This document shows, piece after piece, positions 21,541 through 33,470 of a stretch of 64,000 nucleotides of DNA. The stretch is from Eudromia elegans (Eukaryota; Chordata; Aves; Tinamiformes; Tinamidae), in assembly GCA_003342815.1 (NCBI GenBank), contig PTEX01000049.1:1771810-1835809 (forward strand), given 5' to 3'. The notes beneath the pieces were generated by a model. It had not been told where the DNA came from, did no database searches, and was given only the letters and a program-made list of their open reading frames with translations. A program made the position numbers and the translations under genes. Position 1 is the first letter of the stretch, and every line of letters starts with the position of its first letter.

Positions 21541-23827
21541 CCAGTGAGTGTTACAAAAGGAAGGAAAGGAACAAAGCTAGAGAAACCAGAGGGGAAGAAA
21601 ATAAAGGGGTTTAATCAATTTGTGTCCCTGCACACGTGGGTTTGCACCCATCGCCCCCACCAAGAGTGGATCCCTCTGCTCGTGCCTGACTCCCTCGACA
21701 CAGTCCCCGTCGCTTCCCTGCGGATGGAGGTTCCAAGCACAGGCGCTCTGGTTCAGGACATTAAACACAGCTCTGGCTTAAAACTACAGACGTACGGGAG
21801 CACCCAGAGACAAGGCAGCAAAGGGGCCATGAACAAGCCAAGCTGAACCTCAGGACAACCTGAAATAGCTGGAAGTCACCAAAAATGCCACCTTGCTCAT
21901 AACGGCAGGAGCCGCGTGCCGGCTCTGCTGCTCTTATCGCGGTCACAGCCACGCGGCTGGGGAAGGAACCACGTCCCTGGGAGCTCTCCTCCTTGTCCCA
22001 TCACCACTGACAAATAGGGTGACCAGCGTGGCTGGACCTGCCCCAGCACCAGCTCCCTGTCCCCGGCCTCACCAGCACAACCTGCTCACAAACCTTTAGG
22101 CACCAGCAAAAGGGAGAACCGGAGCATCCCCTCCCGGTGGGACAAGCGACCTCCTCGACAGCCAAGGCAGCAATTTTGCACTGAGAAGCTGGATTAATTC
22201 AATTTTTCTCTTACCGAGTGCCTTCTGCTTGAAGCCTTATTAAGCCCTGTAAATCCAGGTGGAAACGGTTGTCACGGTACAGACGGGTGAGGAGAGGCAC
22301 ACGTGGAGCGGGACTTGCACCCACAGTGCCCTGAAGTGCTCCCAGCCACACTCGCCTGGCAGGGATCCCACAGGCATCGCCAGCTGGGAACGGGGATTCA
22401 CACCCCGCCAAGGCAGCTCTGACAACCCCAGATGTAAGTTTTCCAAGAAGATCTATCTATACGTTGTATCTATCTATACAACACTGAGGGTTCTTCTGCC
22501 TTAGAGAGATCACAGGCACGCCAGAGACATCTCTCCTTATACATCATTAAAATACAGCACAAAAGTAGGTTTCCCATCCCGTGGGAATTGACATTGTCAC
22601 CCCGTCCCCAGCACGGACAGGGAGTTTCAGATGTGGTTAACGGCGGCACTTAGTCTCCGGGATGCTGAGCGCGCTCCGCTCGGCTCCAGGCCGCATTCCC
22701 TTATCCATTTGTTCTCCTCTATAAATCAACCGAAATTAAAAAATATAAATAAAAGTCAGCTCGGAGAACGTGGAACTTTCCGTTCCCAAAACGTTCAAAT
22801 GGATGTCTCAAATATTTCTGAGTACTTCCATAGCAGGCTGGTATGGGTTGTTTTTTTTTCCTTTGGTTTTCTTTCAAACACAGAGTTCACTGTTCCCCTC
22901 CTAGGAGCAATTTTGATAAATTGCCCTTTTCTGACGATAACCGCCTAAGCAAAACGCCACAGAGCTGCACTCAACAGCACAGACCTGGGAGAGCCGGGGT
23001 TTCCTGGCCCGGCTCCAATGCAACCAGCACCATTCCCACCAAGTGCCCCAACCTTGGCTGGGGGGACAATTTCATCTGCCCAAGCAATAGGGATGAGAAG
23101 CAAACAGCACTGACTTTCCTTACTCGGCCACTCGTGAACCCTTTGGAGACCCGCAGGTGCCAGCAAGGACCCTCTTTATACAGGACCACAGGCAGGAACA
23201 AGGTGCAAACCACGAGTGTTTATTTGCAGCACGACGCTCCCTGCCCACTGGCTCCATTTGGGGACATCTGCCATAGATTACGATTCCCCATTAACTGCAG
23301 CTTCTGCTAATTCCCTCGGCAGCAGCAGCGGTGACTAATTAAAAGGAAAGCTTGCTATGATTAAACAACTCACACCCAGGACAAGCGAGATACAAGCGCG
23401 ATTCAGCTGCGGCACGAAACCCCGGCTCTTTGGTAAACACCGAGTTTTGCCTCCAGAATCTCTGGACGCGCAGCCGTAGCGGCCTGGATAAATCATTCCC
23501 TGTTAGCGCGGCGCTGGAGAGCGTCCACCGGCTGACGTGCCCGACGGGATGCTGACAGGCGCTGGCAGCAGGAAGATCCCAAAGACAGAGCGGTGGCGGT
23601 CGCCAACGCAGCACGTGGACCCGGCGGCCTCCCCGGAGGTGACCTGTCCCCCCTGCCAGCCCCCCGGGAGCCCAGGCCCTTGTCACCAGCATGGTCCAGG
23701 GGCACCTCTGAGCAACGAGCAGGCAAGGGAAGAACATCTCTCTCTGCTGTGCGTTGCCTCCAGGTGTTCCTTAGGGCAAGACCAGCACCTTGCCCTTTTC
23801 CAGCACTCAGAAATAGGCTGCAGGGCA

Positions 23828-23849
23828 TTTTATTTATTTATTTATTTAT
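23828..23849. repeat. (TTTA)n microsatellite
   Basis: About five tandem TTTA units in intron 9. Confidence 0.85.
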
Positions 23850-24729
23850 CCAGAGCTCAGGAGAAGCTCCCGAGCGGGGCTGCAGCTGGCGGCAGCAGCT
23901 ACCTGCTCCATGGGCACCCAGGCAGGGGCTGGCAGAGCGCGGTGCTCCGCTCCGCCGGGTGTGCTCAGGGCTCCAAAGCACGAGGGCTGGCCCAGCAAGG
24001 CAGGCTGAAGGGAGCACATGGGGAAGTGTCCCTCAGAAAGAGAAGGACCCAGGCTGAAATCCATTAAGGCACCAGCTGAGGTGGTCCATAGCCCTGGTGG
24101 GTGATGAAACATGGCCCAGCACCTTGGGGCGCATCTCAGGGAGCTCCTCGCTCCCTCCTGCTCCTTGGGGTTGGGGGCACTGATGAAGGTTGGCAAAACT
24201 CAGGAAGCTCTTGGGACACAAAGAGCTCTTCCCTTCCCTTCTCTTGCCCGGGACATTGAGCTTCAAGCTACCGGAATTCTGGTCTGCCCTGGCCCCAGGA
24301 GAGCTGAACCAAAGCACAGACACTCCCAAGAGATCCCTCCTGTATCTTACTAACCAAAAAATACATAACAAACCTCCAAAGAGTTCTGACTTGCTGCAGG
24401 GCTGAAGTCCAGAGGGGGCAACTGGCCAAAGGCAGGTGCCTCCTGATCCCGAGGGCCCTGCCTCTCATCGAACACGGCCAGAAGACCGTGCAAACTTCAC
24501 AACCCGTCACACGGCTGCACAAGAAAACCTCCCGAAAGCATTGCCATGGCAACTACGGAACGATACCACGGGAGGAAAGTAACGACCTCAGCTATTTCCC
24601 AGGAAACACCAACATTTTACTGACTCATCACTTGTAGGGTTTTTTTTTTTTTCTTTTTAATATACATACCTAAGAAAAAAATCACACAGGACTCACAAAC
24701 ACGAGATTTGCCCTGCTCTTCAAGCTGAC

Positions 24730-24780
24730 CTGCGTCTTCATCTGCTCCGGGTCTTTAATCAATGGTCCTATCAACTCAGT
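24730..24780 (-). other. Candidate 51-nt phase-0 exon in intron 9
   Basis: Acceptor with a good pyrimidine tract (ctccttggctcctcttcgcag) and donor CAG|GTCAGC flank 17 open codons, TELIGPLIKDPEQMKTQ, in the phase (0/0) needed between exons 9 and 10. Inclusion would insert 17 residues in the extracellular IIS1-S2 loop between HEQ and PEEL. I know of no such insert in Cav3 channels, and chance pseudo-exons of this quality are expected in 11 kb. Confidence 0.2.
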
Positions 24781-27700
24781 CTGCGAAGAGGAGCCAAGGA
24801 GACAGGGGTGACACCGGGTTAAGGCTAAGCAGTCCTCCCGCTGCACACTCAATCTGAGCAAACCCCTCATTAAAGCTGCTCGTTGCCTCAGATCTTGCTC
24901 AGCGGCTTCCCAGGGCCAGGAATCACCACCTGCGCCTTCCTGGGCCAGCCTGCCAGAGCCCAGAGCCAGCCCTACCCACCCCAGACAAACCACAGCCCTC
25001 TGTGCACCAGAAATCACCTTCATCAACCACTCTTTGCCTTCAGTTTCATTGCCCTGTCCTGCCGTTTGCCAACAAGTCTTCTAATGGCCACATCCTTCAC
25101 GTAGTTTGTTCTTTCCCCTGGCCCTGGGGGTCCATCATGCCCTGAGCAGCTTGACCACAACTGGGGGCTCTGCTCCTGCTGGCCCCCCATGAGGTTAGGC
25201 TGACTTGAGAATCTCTGCTGGGCTCCGGCCATCCAAAAAACCCACTTCAATCCCCTTCAGTAAATATAACTCCTCTTAGCTACAGAGCTGCTTGCTCTTT
25301 TATAAATAGAAACTCAATCCACACGTATTTCCAGCAGTGACATTCATTGTCTTTGAGGCTCCTTAAAAGGAGCCGAGCGTTAGCTATTGCCTTGGGTCCG
25401 GCCGCTCCAACCTGAGCTCTGCTTAATCAGAGCCCGATACGCTGATACGCTTTCCCTACTGATCCTTTGCCAAAGTGGTTCAAAGGACAAAGCTATCCCC
25501 CCTGGAAAACAACTTGGAAGGCGGCAGGACTGCTGAAGCTCTCATTGGTCTCCTGAATCGCCTCCATCCCTGTTCTTCCCACCCATCCCGATGCCAGGTT
25601 GAAGGGTATCATCGCGTCGACCTCGAGCATGCGCTTCCAGAAGAGGCTGGGCTCCATCTCTCATTAATCCCACATTCCCACCCGCTCCACCTTGCCAGCT
25701 CGGCACGGCTGTAGATGGAAAGGGCAGCGTGCTCTTTGCGCTGCAGGCTGGGGAAAAAGCACTGCTGTGAAGTTCAGGATTTATAGCCATTTATACAAAG
25801 AAAATGACTTTGACAGACAGCTGAACAAGTCCCGTTTCATCCCAGCATGACATGGGGAAGGAAGATTTTATAGACTGAATAGAGCCTGAATATTTGATGC
25901 CACAGCAAGCAATACCGTAAGAAAGAGAGTAAAGCAGCTTTCAGTTCAGGGGAACCAAAGCGCTCAGCTCTAGAGGAACTCCCCTTCTGCCGCGTCCTCT
26001 AATCTCTCCCAATTTCTCGTTATTCCTCCCCATTATGGTTAACACGGGTTGGGTTCTGGTCTCAGCCCCTCACAAGGAAGGGGTTTGACTCCTGTGGCCG
26101 TGGTGCCGTGCAGGGGAGCCCGGCTCTCTCCTCCACCGCGTGCTTGCCGCATGATTGCAGCCCATGGCCAAGCTTCCCCATGCAGCAGCAGCATGAGGGC
26201 TCCTGCTCCAGCTCCTCCTGCCTCTCTTCCACCAGAAACACCCAAAACGGGGTGCAAATCCAGGGAAAAACACAGCCAGGAACACTCCAGGGAGCCACGG
26301 TGGCCAACCAGCCCAGAAGGGATCTGTCATGAATTATCCTTGCCCGGGAGCCATAAATATCCCCGGTAAACCATGCTCTCCCCAAAGCCCTTGGGCTATG
26401 CTTTCTTTCCTGCTCTCAGGAGGCACAGCAGATATTCTTGCTTGAACTCCTTATCTCTCTCAGCTTGAGATTTCAGGATGAATATTATCCCAGAAAATGC
26501 AAGAAAAACATGAACTGGCTCATCCATCTGCCCAGGTTTTGAAGGAGCTTAAGCCGAACAAAAGCTGCATTTCCACTTGGTCACACCTTGTAAGTACTTG
26601 AGATTTAAAGCCCTCTATTTCTACTTAATCTAAACCAAGTTTCCAACTTATCTCTCCATTAGTACTTGAGAAGGTACCGAGGGGAGGGAGCGGCGGGGGA
26701 AGGAGAGAATAAGGCCGTCTGTGCCACACGGTTCTGCTGAACCCGGGTTTCTTATGCTGGAAACACTATCTCTAATGCTGACTGACTGCCACGGCGGAAA
26801 AGCCGCTCGTTTCCCGGCATCAGCAAAAGAACCATCCCAACAGGGCGAGAAACCCCACGGGCACCGGAGCATCCTCATGATTTGGATCGCATCCCTCTCG
26901 CTTTGGGATCGCGTGGGTTGAGAAGGGGGCTCCGCCGGGATGGAGCAGCCTCGATGCCAGGTCCAAGCTCCCGTAGAAGCGCTGGAAAAGGCAGACAGGA
27001 GCCGCTTGCAGACAAAAGCATTTGCCGGTGCAGGCTGGGGACGCTGCACAAACGTTCCCTGTGTTTGCCAGCCGGGGGGAACACCTGCAATGATCAGAGA
27101 GGCGGCGGGAGGAAGCGCCTCTCTGCGGAGCGCAGTGATTTCTCGTTCCCGCCGGGATGAGGCAGGTTGGGAGCACAACGCGTCGTTCCGCCGGCAGTGA
27201 TTTTCTCCTCGGCGCTGCCTGAGCGGAGATAACGCGAGGGTGCTGATGGCAGCTGAGGCATCCGCCGCGGAGATACGATCTAAGGCAGCCCGAGCGTTTC
27301 CAGGCTCTGAACAAAATTAACAGGAAAGGATTGACACTTACAGCTTCCCATCCAGGGAACTGAAGAGAACTTCAGCAGAAGACAGATGTCAAGAAATCCG
27401 CATAGATTCATCCCTAAAGCATCCAGAGAGCTGAGTGATCTGACAGAAACCTCATACGTTTTCCTGTTGCATGAAATCACCCTTAATTCTCAAAGGATTC
27501 AACCTTCCAGAGCCAGGATAAAGTCTACTTTGTGGGAAGGGCCTGGTTTTTTTTTTTAAATGCATGAGGGCTCTGGCACCACTTTATTTTGGCGCATTGC
27601 TCTAGAAGAGCACTGTGACCTCCCCAATAAAAACACACCACTTCCTATGAAACCTCATAGATGCTTCAAAATACTGAGGTGGCTGCTTAACCCCTAAGGT

Positions 27701-30700
27701 CAATAAACAGAATTACCCCCAATAATACACAGAGAGAGCAGGGTGTGAAGTCAGTGATCCCAGTGATTAACGGCTCAGATAGCTTCTATTAGCATCAATT
27801 CGACTCCCTTCGCCTCCAACAACAAGCCCTTAATAAGAGTAAATTCCTGCCTGCGCGGGAGCTAATTGCCTAGAGCATGTGCAAATCCATAGGGCACCTT
27901 CCTTTCCCGCAGCCCGAGCGCCCCGTGCAGCGGCGGGGCCGGGAGAAGAAGTTGTAGCCCGACGCGAGCAGAGCCTTGCAGACGCCCCCGCGGGAGGGGA
28001 AACCTCGCGGCGCTGCCCCATGGCTCTGCCAGGAGGAGCCGGCGCCCACGGAGGAGCCGCGGGAAGAAGGTAAAACGCTAGGGAAAGGCAGTGGAGCTCA
28101 TGGGAAGAGCCCTGGGATCCACGCACGTCCCTGAGGGGCTTCCATGGTCTAAGGAATTCAGTTCACACTGCCGTTCCTTGCCTTAGGATCTTTGCCATGG
28201 AGGGGGACAGGACTCTGCTACCTTCTTTGTGCACATCACTTTGTGGCACGAGTCCATCAACATCACCCGGGTAGATGATGAACCTGCAGCTCGGGCTCTT
28301 CCAAGCCAGGAGGTTCTTTAACCTCTCTGCATTTACCAGCTCTTAACCCCCTCTCTGCATCACCCAGGATACCTGAAAATTCGACACTTCCTAACCCCCA
28401 TTAGGGAGCTTCCATGCTCGCCAGGCTCCACTGTGTACGTAGGGAGGCACTTTAACCCCTTTTCCCGGATAGCTTTGCCTGGGAAGCTTTGCCACAGATG
28501 GGTGATATTTTCATGCAGCAGCGGTTATTACATCGTAGCGTTACCAGGGACGACTTTGCATCGTTTATGCAGCTATGGGTCCTTGCACCTTCGTGCTCCA
28601 CGGATTAAGCTGGAGGCACTAACGTGAGTTCAGGCTGCGGGTGGCAAGGCTGCACGTTCGCGACGCTGCCGCGTGGTGCATTCGTACATTGTGTTGCTAC
28701 AGGTGGTGATGCCCCCCTTGAGATTTTCCTGCCAGGTTGATGTCGGATATTCTCTTGCCTCACCTCCTTGAAGAATCACCGCCAATGGATCATGTGCTTC
28801 TCTCTTTGGGTGCTGTCCCAGAGTCATCCACCCTTGCATTCCGTCCAACTTACTTAAAATAAATAAATACTTTTTTTCTTTTTTTCCCAAGTCTGAAGCT
28901 CATTCCTCCTTTAAAGACAACAGGGTTTGGGACCAATTGAGAGCCAAGTCTAGATCCTCAAGCTCCAGCCATGCCGCTGCAGAGAGGCCAGTGCAGGACC
29001 TCCGAGTCCGGATCCTTGTGTTATCCCTCTTGTTGTGTTAACGGTGGTGAAACGCTGCACAGACAGCGGCTGAAATTCAAGCGCTGTTTCAAATGGATAT
29101 GTAGGGTATAGTTCATACAGTGTGAGTTCAGACAAGGGAAATCGGAACGGCCAGGCGGCTCAATGCAAACCAGATTCGAAAAACAAAAACAAAACCCCGG
29201 GCCCTTCCTTAAGGAAGCCCTTGCTGAATTCCTGCCCCTCTGGAGAAGCCCAACATCATGCCTTGTACTAAGCCTCGGCGTTCCACTCCAAGGAAGGACT
29301 TTAAGAAATAAAGAAATAAATAAAAAAGCAGCACGTTATGGAACATAGTCTGGGTTCCTGCCAGGGCTGGAGGGAAAAGCAGTGCAGAAACCCTCTGCTT
29401 TAGCAGCACTCTTCACTCCTGCTCAGCGGCAGGACCTGCTTTTGCAGAGCCCTTGCTGTTTGAGCCCGTATCCCTGCAGAGCCCCTAAGGCAAATTGGAC
29501 AATTGGTTCAACAGTGTATTTAAACCACCCCCCCCGGAGCCTACCTTTAAATCACCTTTGTATTTCTCTTTCCAAAGCTAATAGTTTCTACCTGCATTTT
29601 GCTTCATCTCCATAGAAAAACAAGCTATTTAGTCACATTAATAATCTGCAGCAATCTGGTTGTCATTTCCCTGATGGAAAATTTCACAGTGCTGCCCAGC
29701 AGCAGTGACACGGTGAATGTCAGATGCACCTAAAGCTGCTCTGATTTCCTCCTGTTACCATCAGGAGAAAAGCAAGACTTGTGGCTGAACTCAAATGAGC
29801 GGCCAGAGGTGGGTGGGTGATGGTTTAAATGCGCTTCATTTCAATCTGCCTTCATGTCACCACTCTCTTCTCAAATACCCCAGACTTGGCCTTCTCTGAT
29901 AAGTAATTCTGTTAAGTAACTGACTGTGAAGGCTTTTTAGTCTTCCAGGCATCTTCCATGGAGAAAAGCAGGTCTCTCTGGGATGCCCGTCCCAAGGCAG
30001 GGCACAAAGCCTTCAGAAGAGCACGTAGCCCCATGGGGCTACTAAGAGAGCTTGGTGGCCCAGCCCACATTTTGAAGTCCAGGTTGCTCTAGAGGTCTCA
30101 GAGCTGCTAAATCCCTCCCCAAACCATCCAGGAACCATGGAGGGCACAAACCCTCCTCTTCCTCCTCCTATACAAAGCACCAGACACCCTCCCTCAGCCA
30201 CACTGGCTGCTGGCGAGTCCTCTTCCCTCTGCTGCAAGGCATTTTTGAAACACCGCCGTAAAACCCATCCTGAAGTTATTTATCCTAATAAAGCCCGGTG
30301 TGTCCAGGGCAACCTGATGTGAAAAGCCCAAGAGGTAAAAGCATTCATTAAATAAGCAGGGAATTCAACACAGAGACGCAGAGTCAAGTCCACTGCAAGC
30401 TCCCTCACCTCTCCCCAAGCCATCAGCCAAGGGAAACGTGCCCAGGTTGAGCACTTGTGCTTTAGGAAGGGCTCTCGTAAGAGCAAAATCACATGTTGCA
30501 GGGTTTAGAATCTCCGCAGAAAGGCCCGGTCCAGCATTTCTGCACTCTAACTCCTGCTCTCGTAACTGTCAGATTAGGAAACCGCAGACTATAAGCCTCT
30601 CGAGTTTGCAGAAAAACACTTCTCCGCTCCCTGCCGCCACTTTAAGCGGATGAACTAATAAAAACAAGCTCCGCTATTCACTCCAAACGCCTGCAAGAAG

Positions 30701-31086
30701 GGAATCTGGTGCAGTAGTAGTTTCAAAACAGCATCAAAGAAAGCAGCCGCCCACAGTGTCTGGAATCCCCCCACATTCATCAGCTCCCTTCACCTTGCTA
30801 CCCAAAAACCACCACAGAAATCCACCTCTTCCCGGGTACCTGCCCACTTGGATATCACCACTGGACGAGGCGGAAGCCAGGAGCTTCCCGCCACGTTTCC
30901 TCCAAGAAAGGGCAGGAGAGACGCGTTGTCTTCAAGGTGTTTTTACTTCAAACCTTCATGACACCTTGGGGGTGAGAAGGCTGAGGACCCAAGTGTTGCT
31001 CTGACATCAACACAGGCCACATCCCCGCGGCAAACCAAGCACCGAGGGCCAGGCGACGGCGGGACCGCGCCACGCGGGCGCCCTAC

Positions 31087-31439
31087 CTGCTCGTGGTACT
31101 CGATGCCCATGCTGAGCGTGTTGATGAGGATGGCCACCATGATGCCACGGCCAAAGTATTTGCTGTCCACAATCTTCCGGAAGGTCTCGCACACCACGTG
31201 CCAGAAGGCCAGGACCCGGTTGACCTTCTTCACCCGGGCTTTGCCCCGCTGCGGGTCCCTCTGGTCGCTGTAGTGGGCGTCCTGCGTGAACTCGTAGACG
31301 CCGTCGCTGTCCGAGTCGCCCGTCTCGTTGTCCGTGAGCTCTGTGTCGTTGGCCAGCGCCTTGAGGCAGTAGGGGCAGCTGTCGGCGTTGCCGGAGGTGC
31401 CGTCCAGCTTGGCGCAGGGGCTGGAGAGCCTGCACGTAC
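31087..31439 (-). CDS. CACNA1G: CACNA1G exon 9: end of I-II linker and IIS1
   Basis: 353 bp, 117 whole codons. It starts [20 protein letters not shown], continues with CPYC and an acidic patch ([20 protein letters not shown]), then a basic stretch (KARVKKVNR), and ends with domain II S1 ([20 protein letters not shown] then IEYHEQ). Acceptor ...GCATTGCAG, donor CAG|GTAGGG, phase 0. The pre-S1 part [20 protein letters not shown] differs clearly from mammals while S1 is almost invariant. Confidence 0.96.
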
Positions 31440-32671
31440 CTGCAATGCCGGCAAGGGGCATTGAGGGGAGCCTCAGGTCACAATGGGAGGAACCTTCCAG
31501 CCCTGTCAGCTCCAAACTGCCTTACGAGGACTCCCATGGAGACAGCCTGGACAGGGGCCCAGCACCCAGTGGACACCAGCTCCCCCGGCCAACCATAAAA
31601 GTGGGATATTCTCCTAAAAACACTGGCTGCTAGAGGTGGGAGAGGCTATTTACCAAGCGCATTCCTGACCCATCCACAGCAGCAAACACGGGGTTGAGTA
31701 AAAACCCAGCACAAAACCATCTCCAAGCCCAACTCCATTTAGGAATTCTCCAGCGAGGTTCTGGAAGGGCTGGAGGACTCTGGCTCTTCTCCATAGAGGT
31801 CTTGGCTGGAAAGGTTAGAGCCTGCGGTGAGAGAGGCCGCTGGGCTGGGGGGGACGTGACAGCGGAAAGCTTGGCCCAGAAATGCCTCTTGGAGGCCGAG
31901 AGCTTGAACTAATCCAGCCCGAGTTTCCAAACCTCAGGATGTGGAGGGGAAAAGAGTGTCTTGCGGTGAAGGTATGAAAGCCCCAACTTAGGAAAGCTGC
32001 GCTCGGTTTCTGGCTCTGTTACAGACTTCCTGAGCAAATCGCTTAGGGTGGATTTTTACTGCTCAGCATCTGCGATTGCCATTGAGAGCTTCTGAAAAGC
32101 AGACATTTGATCTCTTGGAGCCTCGGGTCCCTCCGAGAGCGGAGCTAAGCAGTACTCAAGGGTGCGCTGAGAGGCTCGGGTCGTTTGGATCTGGAAGGCG
32201 TCCACATCCAAACTCAGCAGCAAGCGGTGCAGATATTGGCAACCCCCACGTTTTATCTAGGAAGGGACCTGGCCATTTCGAATGGGCTCAGCTTGGCTCC
32301 CGGTCTGGTTTGCATCCCTGAGCCCATTCCAGCCTATTTTGCAAGTGCAATGATTTTGGGAGTGCTCCCTGTAACTGCAGAATAAACTGTGAGGGAGAAG
32401 GAGGGGAAGGGAAGAAAAGGAACCAGCTCGCTAGAAATACAAATTTCCCTTGGATTTTTGCAGTATGAAGCCTGGGAGGTTGAAAATTCCCCCGACTTTG
32501 TCAGATGCATGTAGTGGGTTGGAAGATCCCTGCTGGTCTTACCTGGAAAGCCATCGCCTTTGTCTGTGACATGGACTGAAAGGAACCCTGGAAAGATTCA
32601 GTGGGGAAAAAAAAGGAATGAGGATCCATCAGAAACAGCAGTGCAGGCTGCTCTCCAGCCCCAGCACTCAC
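31440..32671 (-). other. Intron 8, holding the microexon candidate
   Basis: 1.2 kb between the I-II linker exons. Donor GTGAGT after 32672, acceptor GCATTGCAG before 31439. The only structure of note is the candidate cassette exon at 32543-32587. Confidence 0.8.
32543..32587 (-). other. Candidate 33-nt (or 45-nt) in-frame cassette microexon in the I-II linker
   Basis: Between exons 8 and 9 the minus strand has a long pyrimidine tract (around 32620-32590), an acceptor ...CTTTCCAG before 32587, a second acceptor TTCCTTTCAG before 32575, and a strong donor CAG|GTAAGA after 32543. Either acceptor gives a multiple of three (45 or 33 nt), enters in phase 1 and leaves in phase 1, as exon 8 and exon 9 require. 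The 33-nt form would add VHVTDKGDGFP; the 45-nt form would add GFLS before it. I know of no such insert in mammalian Cav3.1. Pseudo-exons are common, so this is a prediction from splice signals and frame only. Confidence 0.5.
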
Positions 32672-33470
32672 CCGTACTCTGCGTCTCCAGCAGCTTGTGC
32701 ATGGTGCTGTACGGCCCGGGGGGTATGTTGAGGTTGGTCAGGTTGCTGGCCCCAGCGCCGACCGCAGCCTCTCCCAAGCTCTTCTCCCTCAGCATCTCAT
32801 GGGAGGTACTTGGGTGCACGGTGGGGTAGACCTTGCTGCCCACCACGTTCTTGGGCATCTCCTCCGGGCTGGGCAAGTTGAGGCCGGGCTGGGCGAGGGG
32901 CGCCCTGCAGCGCAGCGGCTCGAAGTGGCACTCGGCGTGGTAGATGCTGTGCACGGACTCGGCGCTGAGCGCGGCGGCGCCGGGGCTCGCCGCCGAGGGC
33001 GGCAGCATGAGCCGGTTGGCCCCGTTGTGGAGCGAGCCCGTCTCCACATCGCTGATCTCCGGGCTGGCCCGTGGCGCCCGCAGGCTCCCATTGCCCACGT
33101 GGTAGTGGTGGTGATGGTGGTGGTGGTGGTGGACCAGGTGGTGCACGGAGGACCTTTTCCTGCGCCGCCGCTTCCCAGCTTGCCGGTCGGCCGCCGCTTT
33201 GCTCGCGGGGCTGGGGAGGAAGCCCACGCGCACGCCGGCCGCCCGGTACGCCTCCACCAGCTGCTTGCTGCCCTTGCGGGCAATGTACACCAGGTACTTG
33301 AGGAGCTCGTCGTAGCAGCTGCCCGGCTCCGAAAAGCTGGCGAGGGTGCTGGCGTTGGACAGGTAGCGCACCCGCTGCTCCTTCATGAGCTGGCTCTCGC
33401 GCTGCTTCGTCTCGGAGAACTGCGTGGCGATAACCACCAGGCAGAGGTTGATCATGAAGAAGGAGCCCAC
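32672..33470 (-). CDS. CACNA1G: CACNA1G exon 8: IS6 end and I-II linker with gating brake
   Basis: 799 bp, the largest exon here (266 codons plus one base). Residues 1-18 finish IS6 ([17 protein letters not shown]). Residues about 20-80 form the gating-brake helix-loop-helix, whose disruption in mammals shifts activation to more negative voltages. A basic run (KRRRRKR) at about 100-106 precedes a nine-histidine tract (33105-33131, eight CAC and one CAT), which is a Cav3.1 hallmark. The tail ends [15 protein letters not shown]. Acceptor ...CTCTTAG, donor ACG G|GTGAGT, phase 1. Middle regions ([36 protein letters not shown]) diverge from mammals more than the brake does. Confidence 0.97.

Larger units (their letters stand above)
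19723..31086 (-). other. Intron 9, largest internal intron
   Basis: 11.4 kb separating IIS1 from IIS2. It contains a decayed SINE (20465-20545), an A19 run (21522-21540), a (TTTA)n run (23828-23849), T runs near 24638-24655 and a 51-nt exon candidate at 24730-24780. No coherent gene on either strand. Confidence 0.75.

Noticed and set aside
33105..33145. His-rich run as an artefact or frameshift
   Set aside because: The same poly-His tract flanked by SVHHLV and YH.GNG is a normal feature of Cav3.1.
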